Origin: Seiridium cupressi
Lineage: Eukaryota; Ascomycota; Sordariomycetes; Amphisphaeriales; Sporocadaceae
NCBI GenBank assembly: GCA_036674765.1
Contig: JARVKI010000117.1
Coordinates: forward strand, 61,439 to 125,438
Length of the DNA: 64,000 nucleotides
Direction of reading: 5' to 3'
The translations under genes and the position numbers were made by a program. This document shows, piece after piece, positions 11,406 to 22,366 of the stretch. The number at the start of each line of letters is the position of its first letter. The stretch's first letter is position 1. Below the pieces are notes generated by a model. The model was given only the letters and a program-made list of their open reading frames with translations, ran no database searches and was not told where the DNA came from.

Positions 11406-12365
11406 AGAAAAGTTGGCACTGAACATTTGTAAATTTAGTGTTTGGGCAAGAACTTCAAAACCCATGTCGTGTTTCAGCTGCACTATCCTGATCAATTCTA
11501 CGAGGTATGATATGATGCCTTGGTAAACCACTTACCTTTCTCGCAGCTTTCAAAACAGGATTAAACCTCGACCCCAATCGATTCGTCGACCTATTCAGTT
11601 CTTTAGTATAGCTTATGGTCCTCGATCTCCTACCTCGTATAGCTGATTTGGCATCGCGGTCGCTGGCGAGAACACCCTGGTGTATATCCCATCTACCTGG
11701 TCCAATGCGAGAATGAGATACACTTGGTAGCTAAGGGTCAAAGAGGTAACATAAGAATGAAGAGTTATTCTTACTGTAGCTACAAATGACGAGAGATGAT
11801 AGGTTTTAATTTTAGTCGCGATTTCTGATATAAAACAATCACACCGGCCGAGAAAGACGAAGGGTCGCCAGCATCGACATGTACTCATCATACAGCTCGT
11901 TAGCCGTAGAAAGTTTCTGAGTAAAAAGTTGGCGGCCGACATAAGTCTCTCAGGCGTGCCAATTGGCTGTTCAAACCGTCGTTTTCGTGTCCAAATCTGG
12001 AGATCGTTGTTCATCCCTACGACTCTGAATTTTATCTAGTTCTTCATCCACCAAGGACCATGACTGAGATTTTTAAGCTAGGTTTTTCTCCTAAAAATAT
12101 GTTTTATCCAAATAGGGAGATCTAACCAAAGCTCCGTGACTATCTCCTTTCTGGTGCATCTAACATATATTTCTTACATCTGGTGAAGGCATATGTCCTT
12201 TTCAAGTCACCTTTGTGTCATTTCACGAACTGTGTCTACTTCAGAAGTGCAAGTTAAAGCTTACTAAACAACTCAAACTGTTTGAATACGGCAAGAATTG
12301 TTTTGGTATTCAAGTCAAAGATGCGGCTTCTGTGAGCTATTATTGCTAATGCTACCAAACTACAT
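11406..12365. other. Intergenic region; possible short protein relic
   Basis: About 960 bp. On the minus strand near 11850-12014 two adjacent frames read as a plausible protein tail ending LYDEYMSMLATLRLSRPV if one base were missing in a T-run. No family could be assigned. Otherwise nothing is recognisable. Confidence 0.3.
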
Positions 12366-13618
12366 CTAAGCCTCCTCAACACCGCCACTTTCATACAGAA
12401 TGGCGGCAGGACTGACGGTACTGGCTAGAGTCGTGTTCACGGAGAGCACAATCCAGGCCAGGAAACCATCCTCGATGGAATCACCAAGCTGAACATACTT
12501 GAAGACCGGGTCACTGGTGGAGGCCTCAACCAGGAAAACCCTATCATCGGCGTTTTGTGTGACAGTTTGAGTATTGGTGTTATAGGGGTAGAGCAGTTCG
12601 ACTTGGTCGCGGACACTCTGGTCCCAAAAGGTTTGACCGACATGGGAAAGGGAGGTATCGAAAACGGTTCCATTCTCTCGGACGGTGGCGTTCCTATGGA
12701 GCAAGGTGTGGATATGGGTAGCACGACCAGTGTAGTGTCCTGCAAAGATGGTGTCGAACTGGGCGACTCCTTCGTCATCAGTCGGTTGCAGTCCACGCAG
12801 CCAGGTCTCGTTCAAGACAGTGGTATCGGCCGTATTTCCGTTGCCGGCATTAGTCGTACCAGAATAAACCCCTGTAGAGTTGCAGTCTACGAGATGAATG
12901 ATCAGTACGGTGCCAGCCTTATCGGTTTTCACTATTGCATATAGCGTGGCGTAAACTTACTGAAGATTTCAAAGTACGCCCCAACGATAGGTTCGCAAGT
13001 ATCGACGTCTAGAATTTGGAACTCATAGTGGACAGGCACACCATCTGCGTCTTCGACCAAGTCGGTCCGTACATATTCGCCAGCGACATCTACCCAGAGT
13101 CGGTCAGCTTATTTATTATCTGATGAAACCACAAAATTGAACCTACAGTAAGGGCCACTTTCACCCTCAGGAGTCAGGGTACAAGAACCATTGGAAGCGA
13201 AGATGACGCTCTCATCAGTGTCGGCCGTGTAGGCTAAAGCGGTCTCGTTATGATCGGTGGCAAGCACGGAATCGACGTCGCGCGCTACGTTTGAGTTAGC
13301 TTTACTATTGTAGTTCAAATCCGCGCCTATTATTGTAGATGGCTATGGACCCAGGAGTTGCTGGTGTGGGGCTTCTTCTTGGTATAGGTAGGTACCTTTG
13401 ATGTTCCGTTTCTTCATGAGCTGAGCCCGGGTTTCAGCCCGTCTCTGGATAGCACGATCCTCAAAACCGCGTGCCTTTAGTTTAGCCGCGCATTGACTAA
13501 GGTCTCGGCTGGTATGCTGGAGCATGGCTGAGCGCATGGCGATTTCTCTCTCGATGTCGCCATGAGCAGAAACAAAGGTTGCAGCAAAGGCGGCAGTGGC
13601 GATAGTGGTGAAATGCAT
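12366..13618 (-). CDS. Secreted intradiol ring-cleavage dioxygenase, copy A
   Basis: Minus-strand exons 13618-13396, 13326-13147, 13089-12961 and 12886-12366 give 350 residues; introns are 57-74 bp. A signal peptide (MHFTTIATAAFAATFVSA) is followed by a basic, Arg-rich propeptide-like segment. The intradiol fold shows TPEGESGPYY...GEYVR with the metal-ligand tyrosine region, and GRATHIHTLLH with the HxH metal ligands. These are the non-haem Fe(III) ligands of catechol/protocatechuate dioxygenases. Extracellular fungal members without the N-terminal dimerisation domain are thought to act on lignin- or tannin-derived catechols. Splicing restores GPYY and NCNSTGVYSG, which align with copy B. The C-terminus is shorter than that of copy B. 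Confidence 0.85.
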
Positions 13619-14595
13619 CTCTAAAGCGAGTAGATCTAACTGTCAAGACGTGATGGTAAATGAATGAATGAATTTTCGCGAGTATATGGGACTGTTACGA
13701 ATGAGTAGACTTGGTCATGATCTTGCGGCGGATATGAACATCTTATAGACGTTTTCGTTTATCATACGCTTTCTACTAGCATTGTCAAGAGCTTTCAAAC
13801 CAAATACACCTTAGCACCCCGCAGAACCTCAGGAGGCAGGCAAACGCGCGTTCGGATGCTGCTGTCGCAAGAATCTTCTAATGGTGGTCGTCAGTGCTCC
13901 ATCAACTCTCTTGGCGAAATACAACAATCATCCAACTGGCAGGGTGTTGCATGCTGCTTAAGGACCCTTATGGATGGTGACGAGTCGAGCACTGGAACTG
14001 TTGGCCAATGGCAGCCAAGTAATTACGAAAGGATTCATATAACCTGAACCTCGCATAGCCCTGGTGGCAATCTCATACGCGGAGGTGGCTTGGGTTCTAG
14101 CGAGTACTGGATACTCCAGCGGAAGGCGTCGTCATTACCGACGCTAATTTTGACGAGCAGTTTAGCGCGCCTGGGCATTCCAATATGGCCAATTGCCAGC
14201 GTCGAGGCATCGATCGTGAATTCGTGAGAATAACGCAAACAATGCGCTTCAGAAAACGTCGCAGACCGAGCACGACTCTCCTCTCAAGCATTTAAATTGC
14301 TCAGACCAGACATCTGCTCATGCAAGGCATCATCTTAACCACGCGAAAAATGTTGGGCAATTGTGCTCGGTGCACAATCATTTACACGTTACTACCCTCA
14401 CAGATACCAGATTGACTCAGCCCGGGAAGAATGGGGCGATATCGCGGCCGGCTGTGAGATGCCTGGGGTCGGGACTCATCTAGAAAGACGCGCAACACTC
14501 ACTACATGGATTCTCGTTGTCGGCGGAAAACGTACCCCGGGGCGATCTGTCGCGTCTGCTATGCCAATCGTGCGGCAGCAATTGCATACACTTCT

Positions 14596-14619
14596 CGGGT
14601 CCGCGGGCCCGCGGACCCG
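14596..14619. promoter_or_regulatory. Perfect 24-bp GC-rich palindrome
   Basis: CGGGTCCGCGGG is followed immediately by its exact reverse complement CCCGCGGACCCG, with no spacer. It sits about 1 kb from each dioxygenase start. Zn2Cys6 regulators bind paired CGG/CCG triplets, and several such pairs are nested here, so it could be an operator. This is inference; no regulator is known to bind it. Confidence 0.35.
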
Positions 14620-14803
14620 TGTCCGGCAACGCGCGGCGGACGGTACAAAGGGTCATGTGGGTCCTCGGCGATCGTAGTCATTCATCTCCTGCCAACACCG
14701 TCCATGAGGCAATGCTCCTAGCCTCGACGCATTAACTGACTTTGTTTTCCTACGTTTGTTATATAGATCGAACCACACGTGGAGGATGGTCCCGCAGCCT
14801 CGG

Positions 14804-14823
14804 AAAAAAAAAAAAAAAAAAAA
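14804..14823. repeat. Poly-A homopolymer (20 bp)
   Basis: An uninterrupted run of 20 A residues in the intergenic region between the dioxygenases. Its length may be imprecise because of sequencing slippage. Confidence 0.8.
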
Positions 14824-15587
14824 GTTTCCAATCCCACGAGGCCATCTTTCATTCATGTTCTCTTTTAGATGTTCGCCTTTTTCCGATTGCAGATCTTTTT
14901 AGACACGTCTAGGAAAGCCGGCAAAATTGGAGGTCTTCGGTGATTGGGACCTGTTAGCTTAATTTATTTCCAAACGCACAATGTCGAGAAACGTGCTACT
15001 GCTGTGCTATGTTGGCCATGATCGGTTGTAGCGTAAGATATTGTCCTATTATTGACTAAGACGTGATGGGTCATAAAGATCTCAGTATAACGCACATTAC
15101 ATGACCTAATCCAAGACCCCAATTATACCCAATGGTAGATGAAATGGCTATAGCGTAAGTCGCTGCAGAAGACGCCGGGTACTATCATACCCCAAAGTAG
15201 TTGTATTCAACACTAAGAAATTAGCCCAGCAAGAGAGCCGTGGGCTGCCCACATCGATTAAAGCCCGTTCATTATCAGTGGATCAGGTGGAGCTGAGACT
15301 CCTCCAACCCTGGATTCATACACAGGTTTTGACTGACGCGTATGCTTCTATGTCTATGAACACCAGCCCAACCATGTCTTAGCTTATTGAGGTTTCATGA
15401 CTACCGGCTCTTCAGGTCTTAGAAGAAGACAACGGCCGCCGCAGCATACTAGGACATACATTTGACTCGTACTCCGGCCACGACACCACTAATGGGCATG
15501 ACGTTTATCTGTCTCCCTAACATCTGTTGCGTGGCTGAGGCTTGTAAACTCCACGTTAAATATCCAATTTTTACGTGACTGCCGTCG

Positions 15588-15594
15588 TATATAG
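15588..15594 (+). promoter_or_regulatory. TATA-like box upstream of dioxygenase copy B
   Basis: TATATAG lies about 120 bp before the ATG at 15712, a plausible core promoter position. Confidence 0.35.
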
Positions 15595-15711
15595 CTTCCG
15601 ACCGGTCCCTGGGTCTGGTACTGATCGACAGACTGTATCCTCCATCAACAACTACTATTCAGTCATTTCAGTTCTGCTTGCTTGAGTTGCCTGTTGTATT
15701 CTATCCTTAAA

Positions 15712-17001
15712 ATGGTCGCCTTCTCTAAGATTGCTATTGCGGCGTTTGCCGGCTTCGCCGCTGCCCATCCTGGCGAAAAGCATGAGGCGCACAAGATGAA
15801 GCGCGAAATCGTCGCTCGTAATCATGCCGCTCGTCTCGGCGCTCGATCCCTGTCCGACTGTAGCGGCTCTGCGCACGCCCTGGCCCTCAGAACCCGCTCC
15901 ATTCAGCGACGTGCTGACGCCGTGAGGAACCTGCGTCAAAAGCGTGGTATTGAAGCTCGTAAGCAGAACAATCTTGAGGCATTCAAAACTAGGGTTTGAC
16001 ACTAACGTGGCTTAGCCGCTGTCAAGTCTAAGCGTGAGCTCACCGATCTTCAAGCCTGGGAGGCCATCAACCACAACCAGACTGGCGTGTATAATTACGA
16101 CATGTTTACCGCCCTCGAAGAGGTTTTTAGCGCCAATACTAGTTGTATCTTGGCCCCCGAGGTTACCGATGGTCCTTATTATGTCGTTGGCGAATACCTG
16201 CGTTCCAACGTCAAGGAAACCCAGTATTCCGAAGGTGTTGATTTGTTCCTCGAGGTCCAATATATCGACGTGAACACCTGCCAGCCTATCCCCGCCGTTG
16301 CTGTCGATATATGGAACGCGAACGCCACTGGCGTTTACAGCGGCATCTACACAGATGGCAACTACGCTGCCGACGGACTAAACTCCACCTATCTACGTGG
16401 GATTCAGCTAACCGATCACGACGGCGTGGCCTCTTTCGAGACCATTTTCCCGGGCCACTATGATGGTCGTGCTGTTCATACCCATGTTCTGGCCCACACC
16501 AACGCTTCGGTCATGTCGAATGGAACCATTTCTGTTTGGAGTGCCCCTGTAGCACATATCGGCCAGCTCTTCTGGGACGATGACCTCCGTGCTGAGGTTG
16601 AGACAACTTATCCCTATACCGAAAACACCCAGGCGCTCACTACCAATGATGACGATATGTGGTCCATCGTTCAGGCCGACGAGTCTTACGATCCCCTCCC
16701 TGAGTAAGTATCCTAGGTTCTTCTAAATGCTATGGCCTGGAGCCAATACTAACTCGGTTTTGATAGATATCTCTACCTCGGTCCCTCCATCGAGGATGGT
16801 CTCTTCGCCTGGATCCAGATCGGTATCAACGCTTCCGTAGACTATACCGATAATGACTATTACGGCATTGCTGCCTATTTCGACGCGGAGGGTGGTCACT
16901 CGTCCGGCTCCAGCGTTGTTGGAGGCGATGCGGGGGCTGGCGGCAATGGCACTGCTTCTACCGGCTCCACTGGCGGTCCTCCCAGCTCAACTTCGGTTTG
17001 A
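15712..17001 (+). CDS. Secreted intradiol ring-cleavage dioxygenase, copy B
   Basis: Exons 15712-15958, 16016-16703 and 16767-17001 give 389 residues; the introns are 57 and 63 bp. The start at 15712 opens a signal peptide (MVAFSKIAIAAFAGFAAAHP) followed by the same Arg-rich segment as copy A. Core motifs are TDGPYYVVGEYLR and GRAVHTHVLAH, the latter with the HxH metal ligands. The first intron sits at the same place as in copy A, straight after the Arg-rich segment, so the two are paralogues. Copy A has two further introns that copy B lacks, and copy B has one near the 3' end. The C-terminus carries a Gly/Ser-rich tail absent from copy A. Confidence 0.85.
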
Positions 17002-18167
17002 TTGATTCACCATTCTAGGGGCTTTGACATGCAATGTATGTCTATATATGCGTGTTGCTGCTTCGGATAGCAGAGACTAGGGCTTGCTGTCACTCTCCAT
17101 ACGTTCTAGATTACATTAGTTACCGAGCTGTCTAATACATCACTCACATATAGACTTTGCCATCCATTTCCGTTTGAAAGTGAAATCAAATGTTGTCCGG
17201 AGTGAACGGTCAGTCGTCGAGCTTATATGCCAATCTACCCGCTGAAGGTTGATATGTTGAATTCTCCGACACATATCAATATGGGTGAAGGTGGTGAGAT
17301 ATTGATTGATCGACTGATTCAGTTTTGGGATGTATGAAGAGATAGGTATGCAAACGTTTTCACATGTGCCAACTTTCACATGAGAAACCCACAACAAGCA
17401 TGAGCAGGCTCTGAACCTGGGACAGGGATCTCTCGAGTTGCAGAGTGCTGAGTTCGGCATCCATCAGTTTGGCACTTAAATACCATGAGAACTCTGGTGC
17501 AACATTGATCGCGGGGAAATAAATTGTCTGATAAAATTCGGAGTAAGAGTGTTGAATAAGTTGTTGCATTACATGAAATGCGTTCAATTACAAACATTTA
17601 ATATGTATTTTTCCAATTCTTATTTCTCTTGGATTTTTTATCTTCCTTATTCCCGGCGCGCCACACAGTGGTTGATATGTGTGGCCCAATAGGAGTAGGT
17701 TAGCGGCTTCAGGGCTACTGTTGTAACATAAAGAGGGGCATTTTTGGCTATTGGTGCCACCAAAAGTGATTTTGATTATTTGTTTTGTTTGTTTTCTCTT
17801 TATTGAATGTGAGGTCTTATTATTTACTTCCATGTTCAAGAGCGGATAAAAAAATGAAAATTTCATCAAGCAAGTACGTGGACATCACTTGGATGAATAC
17901 CTATCACCACGGTTTATTTAACGCTTAGCTAACATGCGGCACTCGTCGAATTCTCGCGAGATCCGCCGTCAGCCCCGCCGTTATGGTGGGTCAAGGATCC
18001 ATCTTGCGATTAATTGCTCGACCTCGGCATGTTCCATATTTTGTTGAACCACGACGGCCCACGACCGTTTGGAGTCGCCGGAGTCCGCTCGCTTGAAGAG
18101 TTAGTTGGGTAAATTGGATCATCTGTTCGACATTCGACTGTCACTGTAATCGACGGGAAGCGGTGCA
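17002..18167. other. Intergenic region; possible transcription-factor relic
   Basis: About 1.2 kb. On the minus strand, 17587-17360 reads as a stretch ending TLQLERSLSQVQSLLMLVVG, which resembles the helical part of the fungal-specific transcription factor domain. It has no start, no zinc cluster and no clear splice partner, so it is at most a relic. Nothing else is recognisable. Confidence 0.25.
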
Positions 18168-19180
18168 ATGGAAACGCATCCAACGCGCGTGGCCGTTATC
18201 ACAGGGGGCGGTAAGACTCACCGACTCCATTCTTATTCGGCTCATATCTAAACGAACGTTTGACATCAGGCAGCGGGATTGGACAAGCGGTCGTGGAAGC
18301 CTTGGATGCTCGAGGAGAATGGCAAATTCATGTGTTCGATGTCAAGTTTCAAGACCAAACGCAAACCTCAAGTGTGCACCTCCATCGAGTGGATATATGC
18401 GACTACAAGGAACTAGCTGCGGCATTCAGGTCCGCTTTCCTCGCTGGCGGGGAGCGACTTGACTTTGTCTTCGCCAATGCTGGTATACTAGAACGCGAAA
18501 ACTGGTATGCCCTGACACCCAGCCCTGACGAGCCGCCGCCCGAACCCGACTGGGCGGCGGTGGAAATCAACCTTAAAGGATGCATGAACACCGTTCGCAT
18601 CGCTCGCCATTACATGGCAAAGTCGCCGGACAAAGGTTCCATACTCGCCACGAGTAGTAGCGGGGGCATATGGGCCGCTCAATGTGCCCCCATCTATACT
18701 GCGTCGAAGCGTAAGTTAATCATACACTGTAGATGTTCTGGTGACTTACCTGATTATAGATGGCATCATTGGTTTTGTGCGCAGTGTCGCTGAGTGGGTA
18801 AGTTATGATTGACCAGACGTGACTTTATTTGTATGGCGGACCCATGTTGACTATTTTAGTATTACAAGTCTGACGGTATTCGAATCAACATTCTGTGTCC
18901 CAGCGTAGTCAGGACGCCCATCGTACCGGATGGGGGTTGGGATGGGTTTGAGCCATCGTGCTTTACTCCCATTGGGGTTATATCGGATACTGTCTTGAAG
19001 TTCATCGACAGCGACCGTATTGTCGACGCTCATGGCAGGTTTGCAGAGACGAACTACGGGATTACTATTGTGACGAGTGGGGAGAAGCTTTATTTGAACG
19101 AGACGCCAGATTATTGCAGTGAAGAGCACAAGAATATGGTGGAATCAGGAAAGGTTGAAACACAAGTAGGACTATTCTAG
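18168..19180 (+). CDS. Short-chain dehydrogenase/reductase, four exons
   Basis: Exons 18168-18210, 18270-18710, 18760-18797 and 18860-19180 give 280 residues; introns are 59, 49 and 62 bp. The first splice restores the cofactor motif TGGGSGIG, the second the region after the catalytic motif: Y-T-A-S-K (YxxxK) lies at the end of exon 2 and HGIIGFVRSVAEW follows. FANAGIL replaces the usual NNAG, as in 15-hydroxyprostaglandin dehydrogenase-like fungal SDRs. The late segment INILCPSVVRTPIV is the conserved cofactor-contacting loop. It is a soluble NAD(P)-dependent oxidoreductase with unknown substrate. The 38-bp third exon is unusually small but keeps the frame. Confidence 0.85.
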
Positions 19181-19643
19181 AGGGTTAATTGTCAATCATT
19201 ATGGAATACCTGCGGCTTTAACCTAGTAAATTGATTCCATTGATGCTATGTTGGTTGCTTGACTGAGATCACAGTCGTCGTAAAAACTCACATTAATGAC
19301 TATAATTATAATACGTTGAAAATGGGGGACCCAGTATGTGTATAGAGATCACGTTTGGCCAAGGGGCAGGCACAGAAGCCACGGCAACCGGTCATTAGCA
19401 GATACATGTAGGGAAGAGCTCCGGATAAACATTTTCCCCACACGTTCAGTCCCTCTATGATGGCTATATTACAAGTTTAAGAGGCGTGGATTGATTGAGA
19501 GGCTCTCCCACGGCCGAGGACTTTTTATCTACCTGCCGCGGAGTTCCACGCTTATTGCAACCACACGTGATCTAGACCCTGTGGGTCCCCCTTCCATAGC
19601 GTATCAGTGAGTTATATTTATTCATTATCAAGGGCTTGATGAC
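19181..19643. other. Intergenic region between convergent genes
   Basis: About 460 bp downstream of the SDR and of the minus-strand hypothetical gene; no feature recognised. Confidence 0.4.
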
Positions 19644-20216
19644 TCATAGAGCGTCCAGCTTTTTATAAGCTTTAGGATCCCAAAACACTGAGGACTGGTA
19701 GTGTGGGAGCGCCTCAAACTCGCAGTGGAGGTGGCCTCTGGACAGAATCACAGCTTCCTTCTGGGCCTGCTCTGCCTCGCATTGCAACCCCGCTTTGTTC
19801 CCTTCCCAGGTGATGCTTTGGACCTTTGCACTCCCGCCGTCATCATCACTTGGTTTCGGAATAATGTGAAGTATGTAGCACTCCTCCTGTAACCAGCTTC
19901 GAAGGATTTGGAGAGACATGTTGCCGTTTTCGTCCGGATCCTCGATTAGCATGTCCCATTTATCATCCATGTCTCGGGATTTGAATCCGACTTTGAGCTT
20001 TTCCACGCCAGCATCACTGATCGGCAGGCCCCAAGGCGCTGTGAGAGGCGCCTTCATGGGCTTTTTCGAGCCGCGCTCGTACGTCGTCGAAAGCCATTTC
20101 TTCATCTCTTCCTCGTCTACGTCGCCATGCGCATCCTCTTCCACATCGACCTCGCTCTCCGTGGTCGGAAACCCCGTCGTAGTCTCCCCCTGTTTCGCAT
20201 TGCTGTGCGACGTCAT
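19644..20216 (-). CDS. Hypothetical acidic protein (190 aa)
   Basis: A single-exon frame of 190 residues from the ATG at 20216. The first 40 residues are very acidic (ESEVDVEEDAHGDVDEEEMKKW), followed by a more ordered part with several Trp residues (WDMLIEDPDENGNM, SWLQEECYILHII). No signal peptide, membrane segment or family that I recognise. Length, sustained codon quality and a clean ATG support a real gene. The function is unknown. Confidence 0.6.
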   Translation of the reverse strand: MTSHSNAKQGETTTGFPTTESEVDVEEDAHGDVDEEEMKKWLSTTYERGSKKPMKAPLTAPWGLPISDAGVEKLKVGFKSRDMDDKWDMLIEDPDENGNMSLQILRSWLQEECYILHIIPKPSDDDGGSAKVQSITWEGNKAGLQCEAEQAQKEAVILSRGHLHCEFEALPHYQSSVFWDPKAYKKLDAL

Positions 20217-21206
20217 TCTGGATTTTGCGTCGCAGAACGTATTGCCTGTGATACGTATTAAAAAACGGAAGATTGTGATTGAAAATTCGGACGTCCCTGT
20301 GGTGAGACGGTCGCGACGGTCGCGGCAGTTGGGGCTGATTATGTTAATTGACTTGAGTGGAGGATTAAGAAGTCACTGGGAAGGATTTGTGTGGTTGCGC
20401 AAAGGAGGAAGAGATGTTACGGTCTGGTGCTGATCCAGCTGTCGCTGTTCAGCCACGATACCAGCCACGTCACGTATGTGGCTTAGCTAACGCAGTCCCA
20501 CCTATTTAGATAAATCTCTCGGCTGAAGGAGTAGTTGATCTCTGCTCTCCAGCTTACAGTTTCCATCAATATTACTCCATATTGTAGGGCCAGCCTCTCA
20601 AGCTTCCCCTGGCCCGTAACAAGAGATCGAGATCTGGCGTCGGGGTGAGAGGCGCTGTATAAATAGTGGCCATACGGCCGTGGGTGTTATGACAATGATG
20701 ACACCGCCCTCAGCTCTGCAGCTCCACTTGCAGGGCTGATGTTGACAGCACACTGTAGTACGGCTAGTATAAGGGCCTTCAGCGTGTGTTTTATTAGAGG
20801 CCTAAACAAAATAATGTATGGGTAAGCAATGTTAATAAACTTCATAATCAGTAGTCACATGACTGCGTGCTATTTTGGGAGCTTACATTTATATACGTGC
20901 CTCCATTTTCTGTTCTTCGAACGTCACTTTTCGGATGACTCTATGCCTAGTAAAAACTCCTGTAGGCGAAATTTGTTCACTTTCGGTTGTTGATGAGGTC
21001 TCAGGAGTCAGGTGCTCGAAAGGCCCTACGCTAAATCGACAGTAGCGTTTTGAGGGCCCGAAGACTTTACCGGACACTTTTGCTGACTTCTCACTACCTC
21101 TATACGACGAAATATAAAATAAGTATCATGTTGCACGACCTGATATATGTCTTTCAGCTCTTTATACCTTCTTTTCCAAGTAGCGTTCACTGAAGACGTT
21201 TGAGAT
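20217..21206. other. Intergenic region with an unassigned TATA-like box
   Basis: About 1 kb upstream of two divergent genes. A strong TATAAATA occurs at 20658-20665 on the plus strand, but no open frame with a recognisable product follows it within the usual distance; the next gene starts at 21207. Confidence 0.4.
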
Positions 21207-22275
21207 ATGCAAGCAAACACAATGAAAGCAGTCAAGAGCGTGGCCGTCGGTCGCCACGACACCATTACTGACAGCCCAATCCCTTCCGTCAAAGGTCACT
21301 CCGGATTTGTGCTCGTCAAGATTAAATATGCTGGAATCAACCACTGCGACTACCTTTTCACCGACTTGGGCTTCGCGTTCCTGGAAAATGCAACGCTCGG
21401 GAGCGAATATTGTGGCGAAATCGTCGAAGTCGCTGGAAGTGGCTGCGCACGCTTCAAATTCGGCAATCGGATCGCGGGCTGTGTGTTTATCAGCTTGACA
21501 GAGGTGTTCCCCATTCCGGGTGCCTTGCAGAGTATGCTCTCGTCAAGGGAGATGCCCAGTTCAGTGTCGACGCTCTGGGAGACGGTGTGTCGGATGAGCA
21601 GGCCGCTGGTATTGGTGTCGCTTTCTCCACTGCGTACCATGGTCTGTACCACTGCATGAAGTTGCCGTGGCCGGACCAAGAATCTTCAGACGTTCAACGC
21701 ACCATTCTCGTGTACGGCGGCGCAACAAATACTGGCATGATTGCCATTCAGCTAGCCAAGCTGTCAGGCCTCGTTGTAATTACGACCTGTTCGCCAAAGA
21801 ACTTCAACCTGTTGCGAAGCCTCGGCGCAGATCACGTCATTGACTACCTCGACAAGGATACATGTATCAAGCAGATTCTTGCTACAGCAAGAAACGGTCT
21901 GGAGCTTGTATTCAACTGTTATGGAGCCAACGACTCGGCCCGAATATGCGGAGAAGTAATCGGTAACGGGGGAATATATGCCTCAGTTGCTCCTTGGGAC
22001 TTGCCACAGAAAGAAAAAATGCCATCTTTCATTCTGTCCAGGGACAGATGGTTCTTGGTGAGCCATTCATACTCATGGGTCAGGTGATACCTGCAGATTT
22101 AGGAATATTCGAGGACTGGAAGGTTTTTATTCGGCTTTGCGAGAGCCTCATCAATAGCGGGAAGATAAAATTGACCCCAGTTAGGCATGTCGGTCGGCTT
22201 GAAAACGTGGGGTATGCACTTGACTTACTGAGGACATGGACCAACCATGCGGGGAAGCTAGTGTGTGGCCTATGA
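21207..22275 (+). pseudogene. MDR-family enoyl reductase/quinone oxidoreductase with two frameshifts
   Basis: The product is a medium-chain (alcohol dehydrogenase-like) oxidoreductase of the trans-acting enoyl reductase/ToxD-like type. The N-terminal GroES-like part (VLVKIKYAGINHCDYLF, LGSEYCGEIVEV) is in the first frame. Near 21486-21488 the reading moves to a second frame with GCLAEYALVKGD and the cofactor-binding ILVYGGATNTGMIAIQLAK. Near 22040 it moves to a third frame for GQMVLGEPF and the C-terminus. Each shift is equivalent to one missing base, and no intron of credible length fits. All three segments are free of stops and cover the full family length (about 355 residues), so decay is recent or the breaks are sequencing errors. 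No polyketide synthase partner is nearby. Confidence 0.6.
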
Positions 22276-22366
22276 TGACAGGTGTAGAAAACAGGCTGCC
22301 ATGCGGACAATCTACATGTATTCAATTAGTAGATGATTAGAGGCTGGAATGATCATTGGTTGAAAC

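Larger units (their letters stand above)
13619..15711. other. Shared upstream region of the divergent dioxygenase pair
   Basis: About 2.1 kb between the two divergently transcribed dioxygenases. It contains a perfect 24-bp palindrome (14596-14619), a 20-base A-run (14804-14823) and a TATA-like element ahead of copy B. No coding gene is supported. Confidence 0.5.

Noticed and set aside
11613..12014. Minus-strand gene of 133 codons
   Set aside because: The reading is sensible only over a short tail and only across a frame change; no domain and no splice structure.
17140..17869. tRNA-like segment or transcription-factor exon
   Set aside because: A T-arm-like stretch near 17405 does not fold into a cloverleaf by eye, and the transcription-factor-like helix lacks any partner exon.
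20658..20665. Promoter of an unseen gene
   Set aside because: A good TATA box, but no supported open frame begins within the next few hundred bases.
21481..21530. 50-bp intron explaining the first frame change in the MDR gene
   Set aside because: The only in-phase donor creates a TAG at the junction and would remove the conserved AEY segment.
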